In this document: positions 1 through 8,639 of the stretch, piece after piece
Layout: each line of letters starts with the position of its first letter
How positions within the stretch are numbered: the first letter of the stretch is position 1
Assembly: GCF_008933115.1 (NCBI RefSeq)
Contig: NZ_WBVO01000006.1
Span: forward strand, 1 to 64,000
DNA: 64,000 nucleotides
DNA from: Phaeocystidibacter luteus
Lineage (GTDB): Bacteria; Bacteroidota; Bacteroidia; Flavobacteriales; Schleiferiaceae
Direction of reading: 5' to 3'
The notes under the pieces: model-generated
Told to the model about the DNA's origin: nothing
Database searches by the model: none
Seen by the model: only the letters and a program-made list of their open reading frames with translations
Program-made: the position numbers and the translations under genes

Positions 1-197
1 AACTTTAACCAGTATTTAAGTCTAAAACCTGTCAACCAAAATCAGGAAGGGACAAACGCCAGTCTTTACGTCCAAAAGTCTGATAGTCTATTAGTCCAAC
101 CTCCGCTAAACAGTAACCCACCTCACACCGTTGTAAGAACTACACCGTAATTTCGTCTCCCCAATTGCACGGAGACAAACACAAAAGCACAATTGAA

Positions 198-812
198 ATG
201 GAAATTGAAAGACTTGTAGAAGCATTCAAATCAGGTCAGACATACGATGAATACAGAGCGATGTTGGATGAGTTGCTTGCCGATGGCAAGACGACCGGTC
301 CAGATCAATCCGAATCGATGATCAATTATGCATCATTGAACAACAAGCGCATGGATCGAGGGGATAAAACTGTGAAGGTGGATGACTCCACTCGAGAAGT
401 TCTCGGCAGTATTTCAGGAGAAAATTGGCTTGTACTCACGGAAGGATGGTGTGGCGACGCGTCCCAAATTCTTCCGACGCTTTCGAAGTTGGAAAACGCA
501 TCAGATAACATCGAGATGCGTTTGATTCTTCGCGATGAGAATCCAGATATCATGGATGCCTTCCTTACGAATGGAACCCGAAGTATTCCAAAAATCATCC
601 GCTTGAATGAAGATTTCACCGAAGTGCTTGGTTCATGGGGACCACGTCCAGCCGCGATGCAAGCTCTAGTTGATGAATGGAAGAAAACTCCAGAAGTTCC
701 AAAATCAGAAATGTACACAAAAGTGCATGGCGCCTACGCGAAAGACCGCGGAAAACAAACCATAGCAGAGATTGTAAATTTCTTGGAACAAACTCACATC
801 CAAACGGTTTAG
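198..812 (+). CDS. Thioredoxin-family protein with single-cysteine WCGDA motif
   Basis: A 204-residue cytoplasmic protein with a thioredoxin-like fold. The active-site region at residues 84-88 reads WCGDA, so there is one cysteine followed by Gly-Asp where classical thioredoxins have CxxC. A SIPK segment near residue 125 fits the conserved cis-proline. Family members of this type are known mainly from genomes; with only one active-site cysteine, dithiol reduction would need a different mechanism (monothiol chemistry or a non-redox role). I chose ATG 198 rather than the upstream TTG at 165, which adds only a short unconserved-looking stretch. The gene stands alone and is followed by a long-loop inverted repeat. 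No signal peptide is visible. Fold call is confident; the biological role is unknown. Confidence 0.75.
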   Translation: MEIERLVEAFKSGQTYDEYRAMLDELLADGKTTGPDQSESMINYASLNNKRMDRGDKTVKVDDSTREVLGSISGENWLVLTEGWCGDASQILPTLSKLENASDNIEMRLILRDENPDIMDAFLTNGTRSIPKIIRLNEDFTEVLGSWGPRPAAMQALVDEWKKTPEVPKSEMYTKVHGAYAKDRGKQTIAEIVNFLEQTHIQTV

Positions 813-815
813 TGT

Positions 816-900
816 AAGTCCGCAGTGGGCTAGCGTCTTCTTTTCTTCACAGTTTCATTGGTTTGTTCAAGGTTGCTGTTCACTGCGGACTTTTTCTTTT
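816..900 (+). terminator. Long-loop inverted repeat followed by T-rich tract
   Basis: Perfect 12-bp arms (816-827 and 881-892) separated by 53 nt, with a T-rich run (TTTTTCTTTT) directly after the right arm. Its position just after the thioredoxin-like gene suggests a terminator, but the loop is unusually large for an intrinsic terminator. Confidence 0.45.
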
Positions 901-1200
901 TGTATGCTTGCCTGTCGGCAAACAAAGGATCCGCCGATAGCGGAAAGGATTCTTCGCCTGATATCGAAGAAAAGGATCATTCGACTTCGTCTCATGAAAG
1001 GCGTAAATCCTGAGTATGTGCTTCGCTATCCAGTGAAGTACTAATTTCCCCATGAGCAATCAGAATATAGTAGATACGCTAAGCCCATTGCTTCGACTAT
1101 TGACTTTTCAGTGCCGAAAGGCACAGAATCCTTTCCGCCGAATGGAGGATCCTTTTACTGAAGAATGAAGTAATCCTTTTATTTTTCGCCCGTCCGCTGA
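901..1200. repeat. Gene-free stretch with nested inverted repeats
   Basis: No credible gene lies here. Two outer arms (924-952 and 1126-1154) are imperfect inverted copies sharing AAAGGATCC and GCGGAAAGGATTC blocks. Between them sit smaller hairpins: TTCTTCG/CGAAGAA at 950-971 and GTGCC-GAAA-GGCAC at 1111-1124. This looks like a structured interspersed element of REP type rather than random spacer; copy number elsewhere in the genome cannot be judged from one window. Confidence 0.5.
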
Positions 1201-1205
1201 TTCCC

Positions 1206-1213
1206 TACCTTTG
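1206..1213 (+). promoter_or_regulatory. TAnnTTTG promoter element of rocD
   Basis: TACCTTTG matches the Bacteroidota -7 consensus exactly and ends 18 nt before the ATG at 1232. No clear -33 TTG is visible at the expected 19-bp distance, only a T-run. Confidence 0.55.
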
Positions 1214-1231
1214 CTCAAAATCACAAGTACC

Positions 1232-2497
1232 ATGGAAACTATGACACGCACAGACGAGCTTATCGCTCTAGAAGACAAGTACGGAGCCCATAATTACCAC
1301 CCACTACCCGTGGTTCTTGAAAAAGGTGATGGTGTTTTTGTTTGGGACGTAGAAGGAAAGAAGTACTACGATTTCTTGAGCGCGTATAGCGCCGTCAATC
1401 AAGGTCATTGTCATCCACACCTCGTGGAAACGATGACGAAGCAAGCTCAAAAACTCACACTTACCTCAAGAGCCTTTTACAATGCAGAGCTCGGTAAGTT
1501 CGACAAGTTCATGAGCGAGTATTTCGCTTTCGACAAAGTGCTCCCGATGAACTCTGGTGCCGAGGCGGTAGAAACGGCTTTGAAGCTTTGTAGAAAATGG
1601 GGACATGAAGTGAAAGGTGTAAATCCTGCTGCCGGAAAGATTATCGTTTGCGATCAAAACTTCCACGGTAGAACCACCACCATCATTTCATTCTCTTCCG
1701 ATCCAGATGCGAAAGACGGTTACGGTCCATATACTCCCGGATTCGAAGTAATCCCTTATAACGATTTAGCTGCATTAAAGAATGCTCTAAAAGATGAAGA
1801 AGTAATCGGATTCATGGTTGAGCCTATTCAAGGCGAAGCGGGTGTAATGGTTCCGGATGCCGACTACATTCCAAAAGCTGCTCAAATGTGTAAAGATGCC
1901 AATGTACTCTTCATTGCTGATGAAGTACAGACAGGCATTGCGCGTACAGGTAGCCTACTCGCTGTTTGTGGCAACTGCTCTTGTGAGAACAAGTGTGAGC
2001 GCCAAGAATCGTATACCCGACCAGACATCCTGATCCTCGGCAAAGCACTTTCAGGCGGCATGTACCCAGTTTCTGCAGTACTAGCGGATGACGACATCAT
2101 GCTCACTATTCGTCCAGGTCAACACGGAAGCACATTCGGCGGAAACCCTGTTGCTGCACAAGTTGCCATTGCAGCACTTGAAGTGGTATCAGATGAAAAC
2201 CTCGCCCAAAATGCTCGCAAACTCGGCGAAATGTTCCGCTCTGAAATGCAGCGCATCATTGATAGCAGTGATTTGGTGACGAAGGTTCGCGGAAAAGGAC
2301 TTCTGAATGCGATTGTTATTAACGACACACCGGATAGCAAGACCGCTTGGAACATCTGCGTAAAGCTTGCAGAGAATGGCCTACTTGCCAAGCCAACGCA
2401 TGGAAACATCATTCGTTTTGCACCACCGTTGGTAATGACAGAAGAGCAATTGATGGATTGCGTCTCTATCATCGAAAAAACACTGAGTGAGTTCTAA
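1232..2497 (+). CDS. rocD: Ornithine aminotransferase (ornithine--oxo-acid transaminase)
   Basis: Class-III PLP aminotransferase of 421 residues that converts ornithine and 2-oxoglutarate to glutamate semialdehyde and glutamate, in arginine/ornithine catabolism and proline synthesis. Recognisable features are the N-terminal [13 protein letters not shown] segment typical of ornithine aminotransferases, [19 protein letters not shown], the ADEVQTG block and LGKALSGG with the PLP lysine at about residue 271. Unusual is an insertion just before that region with four cysteines, [10 protein letters not shown] (residues 246-255), where other family members have a few non-cysteine residues; this could bind a metal or form disulfides. 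ATG 1232 is preferred over TTG 1211 because the latter overlaps the TACCTTTG promoter element. A strong terminator follows. Family call is secure. Confidence 0.92.
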   Translation: METMTRTDELIALEDKYGAHNYHPLPVVLEKGDGVFVWDVEGKKYYDFLSAYSAVNQGHCHPHLVETMTKQAQKLTLTSRAFYNAELGKFDKFMSEYFAFDKVLPMNSGAEAVETALKLCRKWGHEVKGVNPAAGKIIVCDQNFHGRTTTIISFSSDPDAKDGYGPYTPGFEVIPYNDLAALKNALKDEEVIGFMVEPIQGEAGVMVPDADYIPKAAQMCKDANVLFIADEVQTGIARTGSLLAVCGNCSCENKCERQESYTRPDILILGKALSGGMYPVSAVLADDDIMLTIRPGQHGSTFGGNPVAAQVAIAALEVVSDENLAQNARKLGEMFRSEMQRIIDSSDLVTKVRGKGLLNAIVINDTPDSKTAWNICVKLAENGLLAKPTHGNIIRFAPPLVMTEEQLMDCVSIIEKTLSEF

Positions 2498-2530
2498 TCG
2501 GTAAATCACTCAAACTCAATACAGACTAGA

Positions 2531-2565
2531 AAGCCCGGGGTAAAATGCCTCGGGCTTTTATTTTT
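2531..2565 (+). terminator. Rho-independent terminator of rocD
   Basis: Ten-base arms AAGCCCGGGG and CCTCGGGCTT (one G-T pair), 7-nt loop, followed by a T-run. Confidence 0.8.
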
Positions 2566-2622
2566 GTAAGCTTTATCCTACAAGGGGAATCCAGTAAGAA
2601 TTCTCCTTCGTATATTTAAATT

Positions 2623-2961
2623 ATGTACGTAAGCCTTACCAGAATTAAACTACGTAGCATCTGGCAATTGCCCTCTTTTTTCGCTCATGTATCTAAGATT
2701 AAAAAGCAACTTAAAAAATCGAGTTGTAGGAAGTCTAGACTCAAAGGCGGGGTTCTCACGCATTACACAATGACGCTGTGGAAAACCAAAGAAGAGATGG
2801 AGGAATTCAGCAACTCTGGAGCCCATCTGAAAGCTATGCAGAAGATTAACCATATCTCACAAGATTTCGTCACCGTAACCATCGACAGTTACAACCTGAT
2901 ACCTTGGAGGGAGGCCGTTGTGCTTCTCGAACAAAAATCGAAATCAAAAAAGAGTGCCTAA
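2623..2961 (+). CDS. Small ABM/DUF3291-like dimeric alpha-beta barrel protein
   Basis: A 112-residue basic protein. The pattern of an N-terminal strand (MYVSLTRIKLRSIWQLP), a helix, a strand with LTHYTMTLWKTKEEMEEF and a helix that places SNSGAHLKAM resembles the ferredoxin-fold antibiotic-biosynthesis-monooxygenase superfamily and DUF3291-type proteins. Members of that superfamily often bind heme or act on small aromatic compounds, but no specific substrate can be inferred here. The C-terminus is lysine/serine rich. The gene is flanked by the rocD terminator upstream and an unrelated protease downstream, so context gives no clue. The related but larger CrtA-like protein at 47474-48166 shares this fold type. 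Confidence 0.6.
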   Translation: MYVSLTRIKLRSIWQLPSFFAHVSKIKKQLKKSSCRKSRLKGGVLTHYTMTLWKTKEEMEEFSNSGAHLKAMQKINHISQDFVTVTIDSYNLIPWREAVVLLEQKSKSKKSA

Positions 2962-3041
2962 CTTGTGAGTGGTAGTTTAAATTGATTTCGACGAACCATC
3001 GGAACAATTCTTGCGTATTTAATTGAAGAAAAAGCTTCAAT

Positions 3042-4592
3042 ATGAAATCACTCGCCTCGCTTGCACTCGTCATTCTCTCTCTAACCGCATTCGGTCAGTC
3101 AAACCAACTCATGTTTGTAGCCGAATCTACCGGACACGGCATTCCGGAACACCTCTCTCAACTCGTACAAAACCACTCCGGTGAGTTCGTTAAACAATTC
3201 CCTCGTGGAAAGGGAAGCACTGAATTCGTCTACGTCGTTCGTTTCCCCGAAGCCAATATCGACGCCGCTTTTCAAGACCTTTCCAACTCCTCACCTTCTC
3301 TTCTTGTAGAATACGACCACGTTCTGAAAGCCGATACGACCAAGTATATTCCAAACGATGTGAGGTTTGCCGAACAGTGGTACCTCGAGAATGATGCGGG
3401 CTTTAACGGAGAGATGGATGCAGATATCGACATGCCTGAGGCTTGGAAGATTGAGCGTGGAAATGACAACGTCACGCTCGTCATTATCGATTCCGGAGTT
3501 GAATTCGACCACCCAGAGTTTAATGGCCGTCGCTATGTCAATCCAAACGAAACACTAAACGGAATTGATGACGACCAGAACGGTAAGATTGACGACTTGT
3601 ACGGATGGGATTTCGTGGATAATGATAACGATCCGAACGATGAAAATGGTCATGGCACTGCCGTAGCTGGCGTTGCAGCCGCCAATGGAGATGACCTGCG
3701 CGGATGGGCAGGAGTCGATTGGAATTGCCGTATAATGAGTGTTAGAGTGCTCAGTTCTTCCGGTTCTGGCAATTATTCTGACTTAGCCGAAGCATTGTAC
3801 TACGTGGCCGACTTAGGAGTGGACGTGGTGAATATGTCACTCGGAGGTGGAGCAAACTCAACCATTGTAGAAGACGCAGCTGAATATGCCGCGTTGGCGG
3901 ATGTCCTACTCATCGCAGCGTCAGGTAACTCTGGGGAACGCGGAGTTAATCTTCCAGCGAGATTGCCGACAATCATGGCTGTAGGGTCGGTGAACTGGTT
4001 CAACGACAGATGTGATCCCTATTCGAGTGGATTTGGTGGAAGCACCTACGGCGACGAGGTTGAAATTATGGCGCCGGGAGACAACATCCCTATCCTCGAC
4101 TATCAAAACTTCATGAACTACTCTGATGTTAGCGGTGGCACTTCCCTAGCCTCTCCCCTTGTTGCAGGAGTTGCATGCCTGCTCAGAGCAAAGCATCCCA
4201 ACTTAGGTTCTGGTGCCATTCGAAGCATTCTTCATCAAACGGCTATCGACCAAATTGGACAATCGGCAGAAGACGTTCAAGGCAGAGACGATTATTACGG
4301 TTACGGAATCTTGAACGCGAACGAAGCGCTTAAGTACGAACCGATTATCATTACGAGTGATGATGACGATTTGTTTCAAATTGCCATTGACTTCGACAAC
4401 CGTGATGTGCTTTATGAAATTGAAGAGGATGCCCAGAAAATTGAAATCTTTGATGTCTCTGGACGAAGAATCTTCGTTGCGACGAACGTAAGAGCTGGAA
4501 CTCATCGCGTGAACATTTCGTCCGCGGGCGTTTATTCCATACGGGCCACCATCAACTATGCACGTCACAATAGGCAAGCAGTGATCTACTAA
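3042..4592 (+). CDS. Secreted subtilisin-like S8 serine protease with T9SS tail
   Basis: A 516-residue exported protease. Residues 1-19 form a signal peptide ending in AFGQS. The S8 catalytic triad is visible: Asp150 in VIIDSGVEFDHP, His204 in NGHGTAVAG, Ser368 in GGTSLASP, with the oxyanion Asn296 in ASGNSG. Two Asp-rich stretches near residues 175-200 (DDDQNGKIDD and DNDNDPND) probably bind calcium. The last ~80 residues (IEIFDVSGRRIF...AGVYSIRA) look like a type A T9SS C-terminal sorting domain, so the protein should pass the outer membrane through T9SS and be surface anchored or released. It is probably monocistronic. Substrate specificity is unknown. Confidence 0.9.
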   Translation: MKSLASLALVILSLTAFGQSNQLMFVAESTGHGIPEHLSQLVQNHSGEFVKQFPRGKGSTEFVYVVRFPEANIDAAFQDLSNSSPSLLVEYDHVLKADTTKYIPNDVRFAEQWYLENDAGFNGEMDADIDMPEAWKIERGNDNVTLVIIDSGVEFDHPEFNGRRYVNPNETLNGIDDDQNGKIDDLYGWDFVDNDNDPNDENGHGTAVAGVAAANGDDLRGWAGVDWNCRIMSVRVLSSSGSGNYSDLAEALYYVADLGVDVVNMSLGGGANSTIVEDAAEYAALADVLLIAASGNSGERGVNLPARLPTIMAVGSVNWFNDRCDPYSSGFGGSTYGDEVEIMAPGDNIPILDYQNFMNYSDVSGGTSLASPLVAGVACLLRAKHPNLGSGAIRSILHQTAIDQIGQSAEDVQGRDDYYGYGILNANEALKYEPIIITSDDDDLFQIAIDFDNRDVLYEIEEDAQKIEIFDVSGRRIFVATNVRAGTHRVNISSAGVYSIRATINYARHNRQAVIY

Positions 4593-4620
4593 GCTGCAGT
4601 GTATTCCCATCCGCAAAATG

Positions 4621-4628
4621 TACCTTTG
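4621..4628 (+). promoter_or_regulatory. TAnnTTTG element immediately upstream of rlmD ATG
   Basis: TACCTTTG ends only 5 nt before the rlmD ATG at 4634. If this is the -7 element, the transcript would begin at or near the start codon (leaderless or nearly so). No clear -33 element is seen. Confidence 0.5.
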
Positions 4629-4633
4629 CCGCC

Positions 4634-6067
4634 ATGGGAAGAAGATCAAAAGGCCCCCTCTTTGTAGAGCAGCTAAAAATTGTTGACGCCGGTGCAAAAG
4701 GCAAGGGCGTAGGCAAAACGGAAGACGGAAGAGTCGTCTTCGTTCAGAACGCCGTTCCAGGCGATACAGTTGACGTTCGAATCTTTAAGAAGAAGCGTTC
4801 CTTCATGGAAGGAAAGGCTACTGTTTTTCACGAACTTTCAGCAGATAGAGTTGAGCCAGAATGTGCACATTTCGGTACCTGCGGCGGTTGCAAGTGGCAA
4901 AACTGGGACTACAACAAACAACTGGAATACAAACAAAGAGAGGTAGCTAACAACCTCAAGAGACTGGGACACGTTGAGGTAGAGGAATACCTTGACATAC
5001 TCGGTTGCGATCAACCTTACTTCTACCGCAACAAGATGGAATTCAGCTTCTCAAACAAACGCTGGATGACCCAAGATGAAGTGGATAGTGGCGAGAAAAT
5101 CGACAAACCCAACGCATTAGGATTTCATATTCCGGGAATGTGGGACAAGGTATTAGACGTAACCAAGTGCCACCTACAACCCGACCCGAGCAATGCCATT
5201 CGAAACTTTGTTCGCGAATATGCCTTGAAGCATGATCTCGACTTCTTTGACCTCAGAAATCAGGAAGGACTCCTTCGAACGCTCATGATCAGAACAGCCC
5301 TCAGTGGGGAGGTGATGGTACTCATACAGTTCTTCCGAGAGGAAACAGAAAAGCGCGAAGGGCTCATGCAGGCCTTGAGTGATGAATTTCCTCAAATTGC
5401 GTCTCTGCTATATACAATCAACTCTAAGGGAAACGACAGTATCTACGATTGTGACATTGAGTTGTTTGCAGGCAGAGATCACATTTTTGAAGAGATGCCG
5501 GCTTACTACAAGCCCGATACGGTGCTTCGTTTTAAAGTTGGACCAAAATCTTTCTATCAAACCAACCCTAAGCAGGCCTACTCGCTCTACGTTCAGGCGC
5601 TCGAATTCGCTGAGCTCAAAGGAGATGAGTTGGTCTATGACCTCTACACAGGTACGGGAACCATTGCTTGCTTCCTCGCTCAAAAGGCGGGCAAGGTCGT
5701 TGGTATTGAAAGTGTTCCTGAAGCGATTCAAGATGCTAAATTCAATGCTGAGCTCAACGGTCTTTCGAATACCGAATTCATCGTGGGGGATATGAAAGAG
5801 GCATTGACATCGGACTTTGCTGATATTCACGGAATGCCTGACGTGGTTGTGACAGACCCACCGCGTGATGGAATGCATGCTAAGGTTGTTGAACAACTCT
5901 TGAACATGGCGCCTAAGAGAATCGTTTATGTGAGTTGTAACTCAGCTACTCAAGCGAGAGATTTAGGGTTATTGCAGGAGAAATATAGAATTGTGAAATC
6001 CAGAGCGGTGGATATGTTCCCGCAAACACATCACATCGAAAACGTCGCCATTCTAGAACTGAAATAA
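4634..6067 (+). CDS. rlmD: 23S rRNA (uracil-C5)-methyltransferase, RlmD/RumA family
   Basis: A 477-residue SAM-dependent RNA methyltransferase that modifies a uracil of 23S rRNA (U1939 in E. coli for RlmD). Visible parts are an N-terminal TRAM-like RNA-binding domain (about 10-65), an iron-sulfur cluster motif CAHFGTCGGCKWQ (Cys77, 83, 86, with a later cysteine in VTKCHLQ), the KMEFSFSN segment, the SAM-binding motif LYTGTGTIACFLAQ, and the catalytic cysteine in VSCNSATQARDL. Length and order match the family. RlmD versus the paralogous RlmC or TrmA-like enzymes cannot be fully separated by eye; the Fe-S motif supports RlmC/RlmD over TrmA. The next gene begins 1 nt after the stop, so the two are probably cotranscribed. 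Confidence 0.88.
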   Translation: MGRRSKGPLFVEQLKIVDAGAKGKGVGKTEDGRVVFVQNAVPGDTVDVRIFKKKRSFMEGKATVFHELSADRVEPECAHFGTCGGCKWQNWDYNKQLEYKQREVANNLKRLGHVEVEEYLDILGCDQPYFYRNKMEFSFSNKRWMTQDEVDSGEKIDKPNALGFHIPGMWDKVLDVTKCHLQPDPSNAIRNFVREYALKHDLDFFDLRNQEGLLRTLMIRTALSGEVMVLIQFFREETEKREGLMQALSDEFPQIASLLYTINSKGNDSIYDCDIELFAGRDHIFEEMPAYYKPDTVLRFKVGPKSFYQTNPKQAYSLYVQALEFAELKGDELVYDLYTGTGTIACFLAQKAGKVVGIESVPEAIQDAKFNAELNGLSNTEFIVGDMKEALTSDFADIHGMPDVVVTDPPRDGMHAKVVEQLLNMAPKRIVYVSCNSATQARDLGLLQEKYRIVKSRAVDMFPQTHHIENVAILELK

Positions 6068-6068
6068 G

Positions 6069-6650
6069 ATGGAGCTAAACGCACAGTATTGGGATAAAAG
6101 ATATGTGGAAAAAACATGGGGCTGGGACATTGGTTACCCCTCTCCTCCGCTAATTGACTATGCTTCGCTGTACGATACAGATGCACGAATCTTGATTCCA
6201 GGATGCGGGCACGCTTACGAAGGAGAATGGCTTTGGAAAAAGGGATATTCAAACCTCATTTTGATGGACATGAGCGAAACGGCCAAGTCCAACTTCCTCG
6301 CTCGCGTTCCAGATTTTCCGGCTGATCAATTCCTCATTGGAGATTTCTTTAAGCATGAGGGCGAATACGACGTCATCCTAGAACAAACCTTTTACTGTGC
6401 TTTGAATCCTGACATGAGGGATGACTACGCCAATCACATGCTCAATTTGCTGAGACCTGGTGGAAGACTTGCAGGAGTACTATTCGATTTTCCACTCACA
6501 GAAAAAGGTCCACCTTTTGGCGGCAGTGCAGAAGAATACCAAGCTAGATTTGAAGGTAAATTTCAAATCATCAAGATACAGCCCTGCTACAATAGCATTG
6601 AACCTAGAGCTGGCAAGGAGTTCTTCTTTGAGGTGAAAAAGCCCGACTAA
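6069..6650 (+). CDS. TPMT-family thiol/halide S-methyltransferase
   Basis: A 193-residue SAM-dependent methyltransferase. The N-terminal YWDKRYVEKTWGWDIGYPSP segment, the SAM motif ILIPGCGHAYEGEWL, the acidic strand end LILMDMS, and EQTFYCALNP are characteristic of the thiopurine methyltransferase-like family, which in bacteria and plants methylates thiols, iodide or selenium/tellurium compounds. The exact substrate is not predictable. It follows rlmD by 1 nt and precedes a phosphoribosyltransferase gene by 31 nt. Confidence 0.8.
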   Translation: MELNAQYWDKRYVEKTWGWDIGYPSPPLIDYASLYDTDARILIPGCGHAYEGEWLWKKGYSNLILMDMSETAKSNFLARVPDFPADQFLIGDFFKHEGEYDVILEQTFYCALNPDMRDDYANHMLNLLRPGGRLAGVLFDFPLTEKGPPFGGSAEEYQARFEGKFQIIKIQPCYNSIEPRAGKEFFFEVKKPD

Positions 6651-6681
6651 AGCCCTATCTTTCCGCTTCAAAACCATTGGT

Positions 6682-7188
6682 ATGACAACCACCCGCACAA
6701 CGGTATTAGACGCTGCTACAGCCAAGAGAAAGATTGAGAGAATCGCATGGGAAATCTATGAACGTCATATTGACGAAAGCTCAGTTTACATCATCGGCAT
6801 TGCTGAAAGTGGCTACTTACTCGCCGAAAAGGTGACTGCAATCCTCAAGCAAATATCTGGGATAGAATACACCTTGTGCAAGCTTGAAATCAATAAGTCT
6901 AACCCTTCAGACGACAGCATTGTTATCGCAGGATGTGAAGCTGGCTTTGACGATGCTTCTGTGGTTGTGATGGACGATGTATTAAACAGCGGGGGGACGC
7001 TCATCTACGCCGTAAAACACATCCTCAACTGGAAAGTGAGAAAGTGTACCACAGCGGTACTGGTTGATCGAAACCATAAGCGTTTTCCGATTAAGGCAGA
7101 CGTGAAGGGATTGTCTTTGTCGACTTCCATGCAAGAACGTGTGCAAGTTGAATACACCGACGGTGAAACCACCGCATACCTCAGCTAA
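6682..7188 (+). CDS. PyrR-like phosphoribosyltransferase
   Basis: A 168-residue type I phosphoribosyltransferase. The PRPP-binding loop is clear in VVVMDDVLNSGGTL (about residues 93-106), and the downstream LVDRNHKRFPIKADVKG segment resembles PyrR/uracil phosphoribosyltransferase regulators. PyrR proteins bind pyr mRNA and carry weak uracil phosphoribosyltransferase activity in Firmicutes; whether this homologue regulates pyrimidine genes here is not shown by its context. The stop abuts the stop of the convergent nitroreductase gene with no bases between. Confidence 0.75.
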   Translation: MTTTRTTVLDAATAKRKIERIAWEIYERHIDESSVYIIGIAESGYLLAEKVTAILKQISGIEYTLCKLEINKSNPSDDSIVIAGCEAGFDDASVVVMDDVLNSGGTLIYAVKHILNWKVRKCTTAVLVDRNHKRFPIKADVKGLSLSTSMQERVQVEYTDGETTAYLS

Positions 7189-7767
7189 TTACCCTCGATT
7201 CCAGCGCACCTTATCCGTGTAGCCGCTTATTCTTCTTCCTTGCGGCCATTCGCCTTTGTATTCACCAACGTAAAGGAATCCCATGGCGCTGTCGCCACGA
7301 GATGAATCCCAGCCAAGGGCATCCGTTAGTTCGTTCGAATACCCCACACTACCCGTGCTCCAATAAGCGCCCAAGCCTTTGCCCGAAGCTACGAGCCACA
7401 TATTTTGAACTGCTGCGGCTACAGCTTGTGCTTCCTCAATGAAAGGAATTTTGGGGTTCTCCCCACGTCTCATTCCAATGGCGATGATATGCGAACTGCG
7501 TTCAACTCTTGCTCTAATTTTGGCATAGCGCACTTCATTCTCTCCGTGCTCGGCTACATCGAGTTTGTATAAGAGTTGAATCAGCTCTTCCTTACCCTCT
7601 TCGGTGAAAATCACGAAGCGCCACGGTTCGGTATATCCGTGTGTAGGAGCCCAATTTGCCGCCTCGAGCATCTCTCGTATCACTTGGTCGTCAAGCGTTG
7701 CACCTGTGTATTTATCGGGCTTAATGGTGCGACGTTGCTCTATGTATGTTGTGATTGACTTTTCCAT
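7189..7767 (-). CDS. Nitroreductase-family FMN-dependent oxidoreductase
   Basis: A 192-residue single-domain nitroreductase of the YdjA/NfnB type, expected to bind FMN as a homodimer and use NAD(P)H. Motifs include the N-terminal RRTIKPDKYTG (the RRS/T-x-R FMN phosphate contact), LEAANWAPTHGYTEPWRF, and a C-terminal MGFLYVGEYKGEWPQGRR. No redox partner or natural substrate is evident. The start overlaps the 3' end of aroK by 28 bp on the same strand, so the two genes form an operon with aroK first. Confidence 0.85.
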   Translation of the reverse strand: MEKSITTYIEQRRTIKPDKYTGATLDDQVIREMLEAANWAPTHGYTEPWRFVIFTEEGKEELIQLLYKLDVAEHGENEVRYAKIRARVERSSHIIAIGMRRGENPKIPFIEEAQAVAAAVQNMWLVASGKGLGAYWSTGSVGYSNELTDALGWDSSRGDSAMGFLYVGEYKGEWPQGRRISGYTDKVRWNRG

Positions 7768-8264
7768 TTCTCAATGATTTCTTTGGTAATATCGTCGACA
7801 GATTTCCCGTCGCAAAAGACGATATGGTTTGCACGTTCGTAGTATGGTCGGCGGTCGAACACATGCTTGGCAATGTACTCTGGCAGGTCTTCATCAGAAA
7901 CACCATCGAATAGAGGTCTACTTTCCCGAGCCGATCTAGCACGTTCGATGAGCGTCTTCATCGGCCATTGCAAGTACACTACGTATGACTCTTTGAGGAG
8001 GACATCCATATTGTCATAATAGCACGGTGTACCACCACCGGTAGCTAACACACCGTTGAGTTGTAAAGTTTCGAGTAGTGTTTCTCTTTCGAGCTTTCGG
8101 AAAGCTATTTCTCCTTTCGATCGAAGGATATCGGCAACATCCTCACCACCAATTTTTGCGATTTCGTCATCGAGATCCCAGGAAGGTGATTCGAGTTGCG
8201 AAGCAAGATGCTTGGTGATTGTCGATTTTCCGGCGGCCATGTAGCCAACAAGTGAGATTTGCAT
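7740..8264 (-). CDS. aroK: Shikimate kinase
   Basis: A 174-residue P-loop kinase phosphorylating shikimate with ATP, step five of chorismate synthesis; chorismate synthase (aroC) lies elsewhere in the window at 39301-40365. The Walker A motif GYMAAGKS is at residues 7-14, the shikimate-binding DLDDEIAK follows, then FRKLERETL, GGGTP and the lid segment RPLF. Length is normal. Upstream, a near-match TAATTTTA (8269-8276 on the minus strand) ends only 4 nt before the ATG, suggesting a very short leader. Confidence 0.92.
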   Translation of the reverse strand: MQISLVGYMAAGKSTITKHLASQLESPSWDLDDEIAKIGGEDVADILRSKGEIAFRKLERETLLETLQLNGVLATGGGTPCYYDNMDVLLKESYVVYLQWPMKTLIERARSARESRPLFDGVSDEDLPEYIAKHVFDRRPYYERANHIVFCDGKSVDDITKEIIEKWKSQSQHT

Positions 8265-8358
8265 GGTGTAAAATTAGGCACTGTTGGGGTAGTGAAATAT
8301 TTTTTTCTCTGATTTTTAGCGGCTTGACGATTGGAGGTGTATTTTCTTTCACTTGGGG

Positions 8359-8389
8359 TTTGGAGGAAAAGAGAAAGCCCTTATATTTG
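8359..8389 (+). promoter_or_regulatory. Consensus Bacteroidota promoter of the tRNA-Lys/tRNA-Leu unit
   Basis: TTTG at 8359-8362, exactly 19 bp, then TATATTTG at 8382-8389: a full match to the TTTG-N19-TAnnTTTG housekeeping consensus of Bacteroidota. It sits 30 nt upstream of tRNA-Lys. Confidence 0.85.
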
Positions 8390-8419
8390 CACCCGCTTTC
8401 GAACGATAGTTCACAAGCA

Positions 8420-8492
8420 GACTCGGTAGCTCAGTTGGTAGAGCAGCACACTTTTAATGTGCGGGTCCAGGGTTCGAGCCCCTGCCGGGTCA
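8420..8492 (+). tRNA. tRNA-Lys (anticodon TTT)
   Basis: Full cloverleaf: acceptor GACTCGG/CCGGGTC with one G-T pair, D-arm TAGCTCAGTTGGTAGAGC, anticodon loop CTTTTAA giving UUU, T-arm CAGGG-TTCGAGC-CCCTG and discriminator A. The CCA end is not encoded. Confidence 0.97.
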
Positions 8493-8497
8493 CTAAG

Positions 8498-8530
8498 ACG
8501 GAGAAGTGGTGTTCTGTTTCTCCGTTTTTT
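8498..8530 (+). terminator. Terminator-like hairpin between the two tRNAs
   Basis: ACGGAGAA and TTCTCCGT arms (8 bp, 12-nt loop) followed by a T-run. It may terminate or attenuate transcription between the tRNAs, or serve in processing. Confidence 0.65.
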
Positions 8531-8551
8531 GGCTTTAAACAGAACATATTG

Positions 8552-8635
8552 GCCCAGGTGGTGAAATTGGTAGACACGCCATCTTGAGGGGGTGGTGATC
8601 ACTTGATCGTGCTGGTTCGAATCCAGTCCTGGGCA
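8552..8635 (+). tRNA. tRNA-Leu (anticodon GAG)
   Basis: Class II tRNA of 84 nt with acceptor GCCCAGG/CCTGGGC, anticodon loop TTGAGGG giving GAG, a variable arm TGATCACTTGATCG, T-arm CTGG-TTCGAAT-CCAG and discriminator A. CCA not encoded. Confidence 0.96.
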
Positions 8636-8639
8636 CAGA

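Noticed and set aside
326-718. Antisense ORF inside the thioredoxin-like gene
   Set aside because: Lies wholly opposite a well-supported gene.
4203-4697. Antisense ORF at the protease-rlmD junction
   Set aside because: Opposite two solid genes and the rlmD promoter element; no recognizable protein.
5408-5896. Antisense ORF within rlmD
   Set aside because: Shadow frame opposite the conserved methyltransferase domain.
8219-8587. ORF covering tRNA-Lys
   Set aside because: Overlaps aroK antisense and two tRNA genes; no credible protein.
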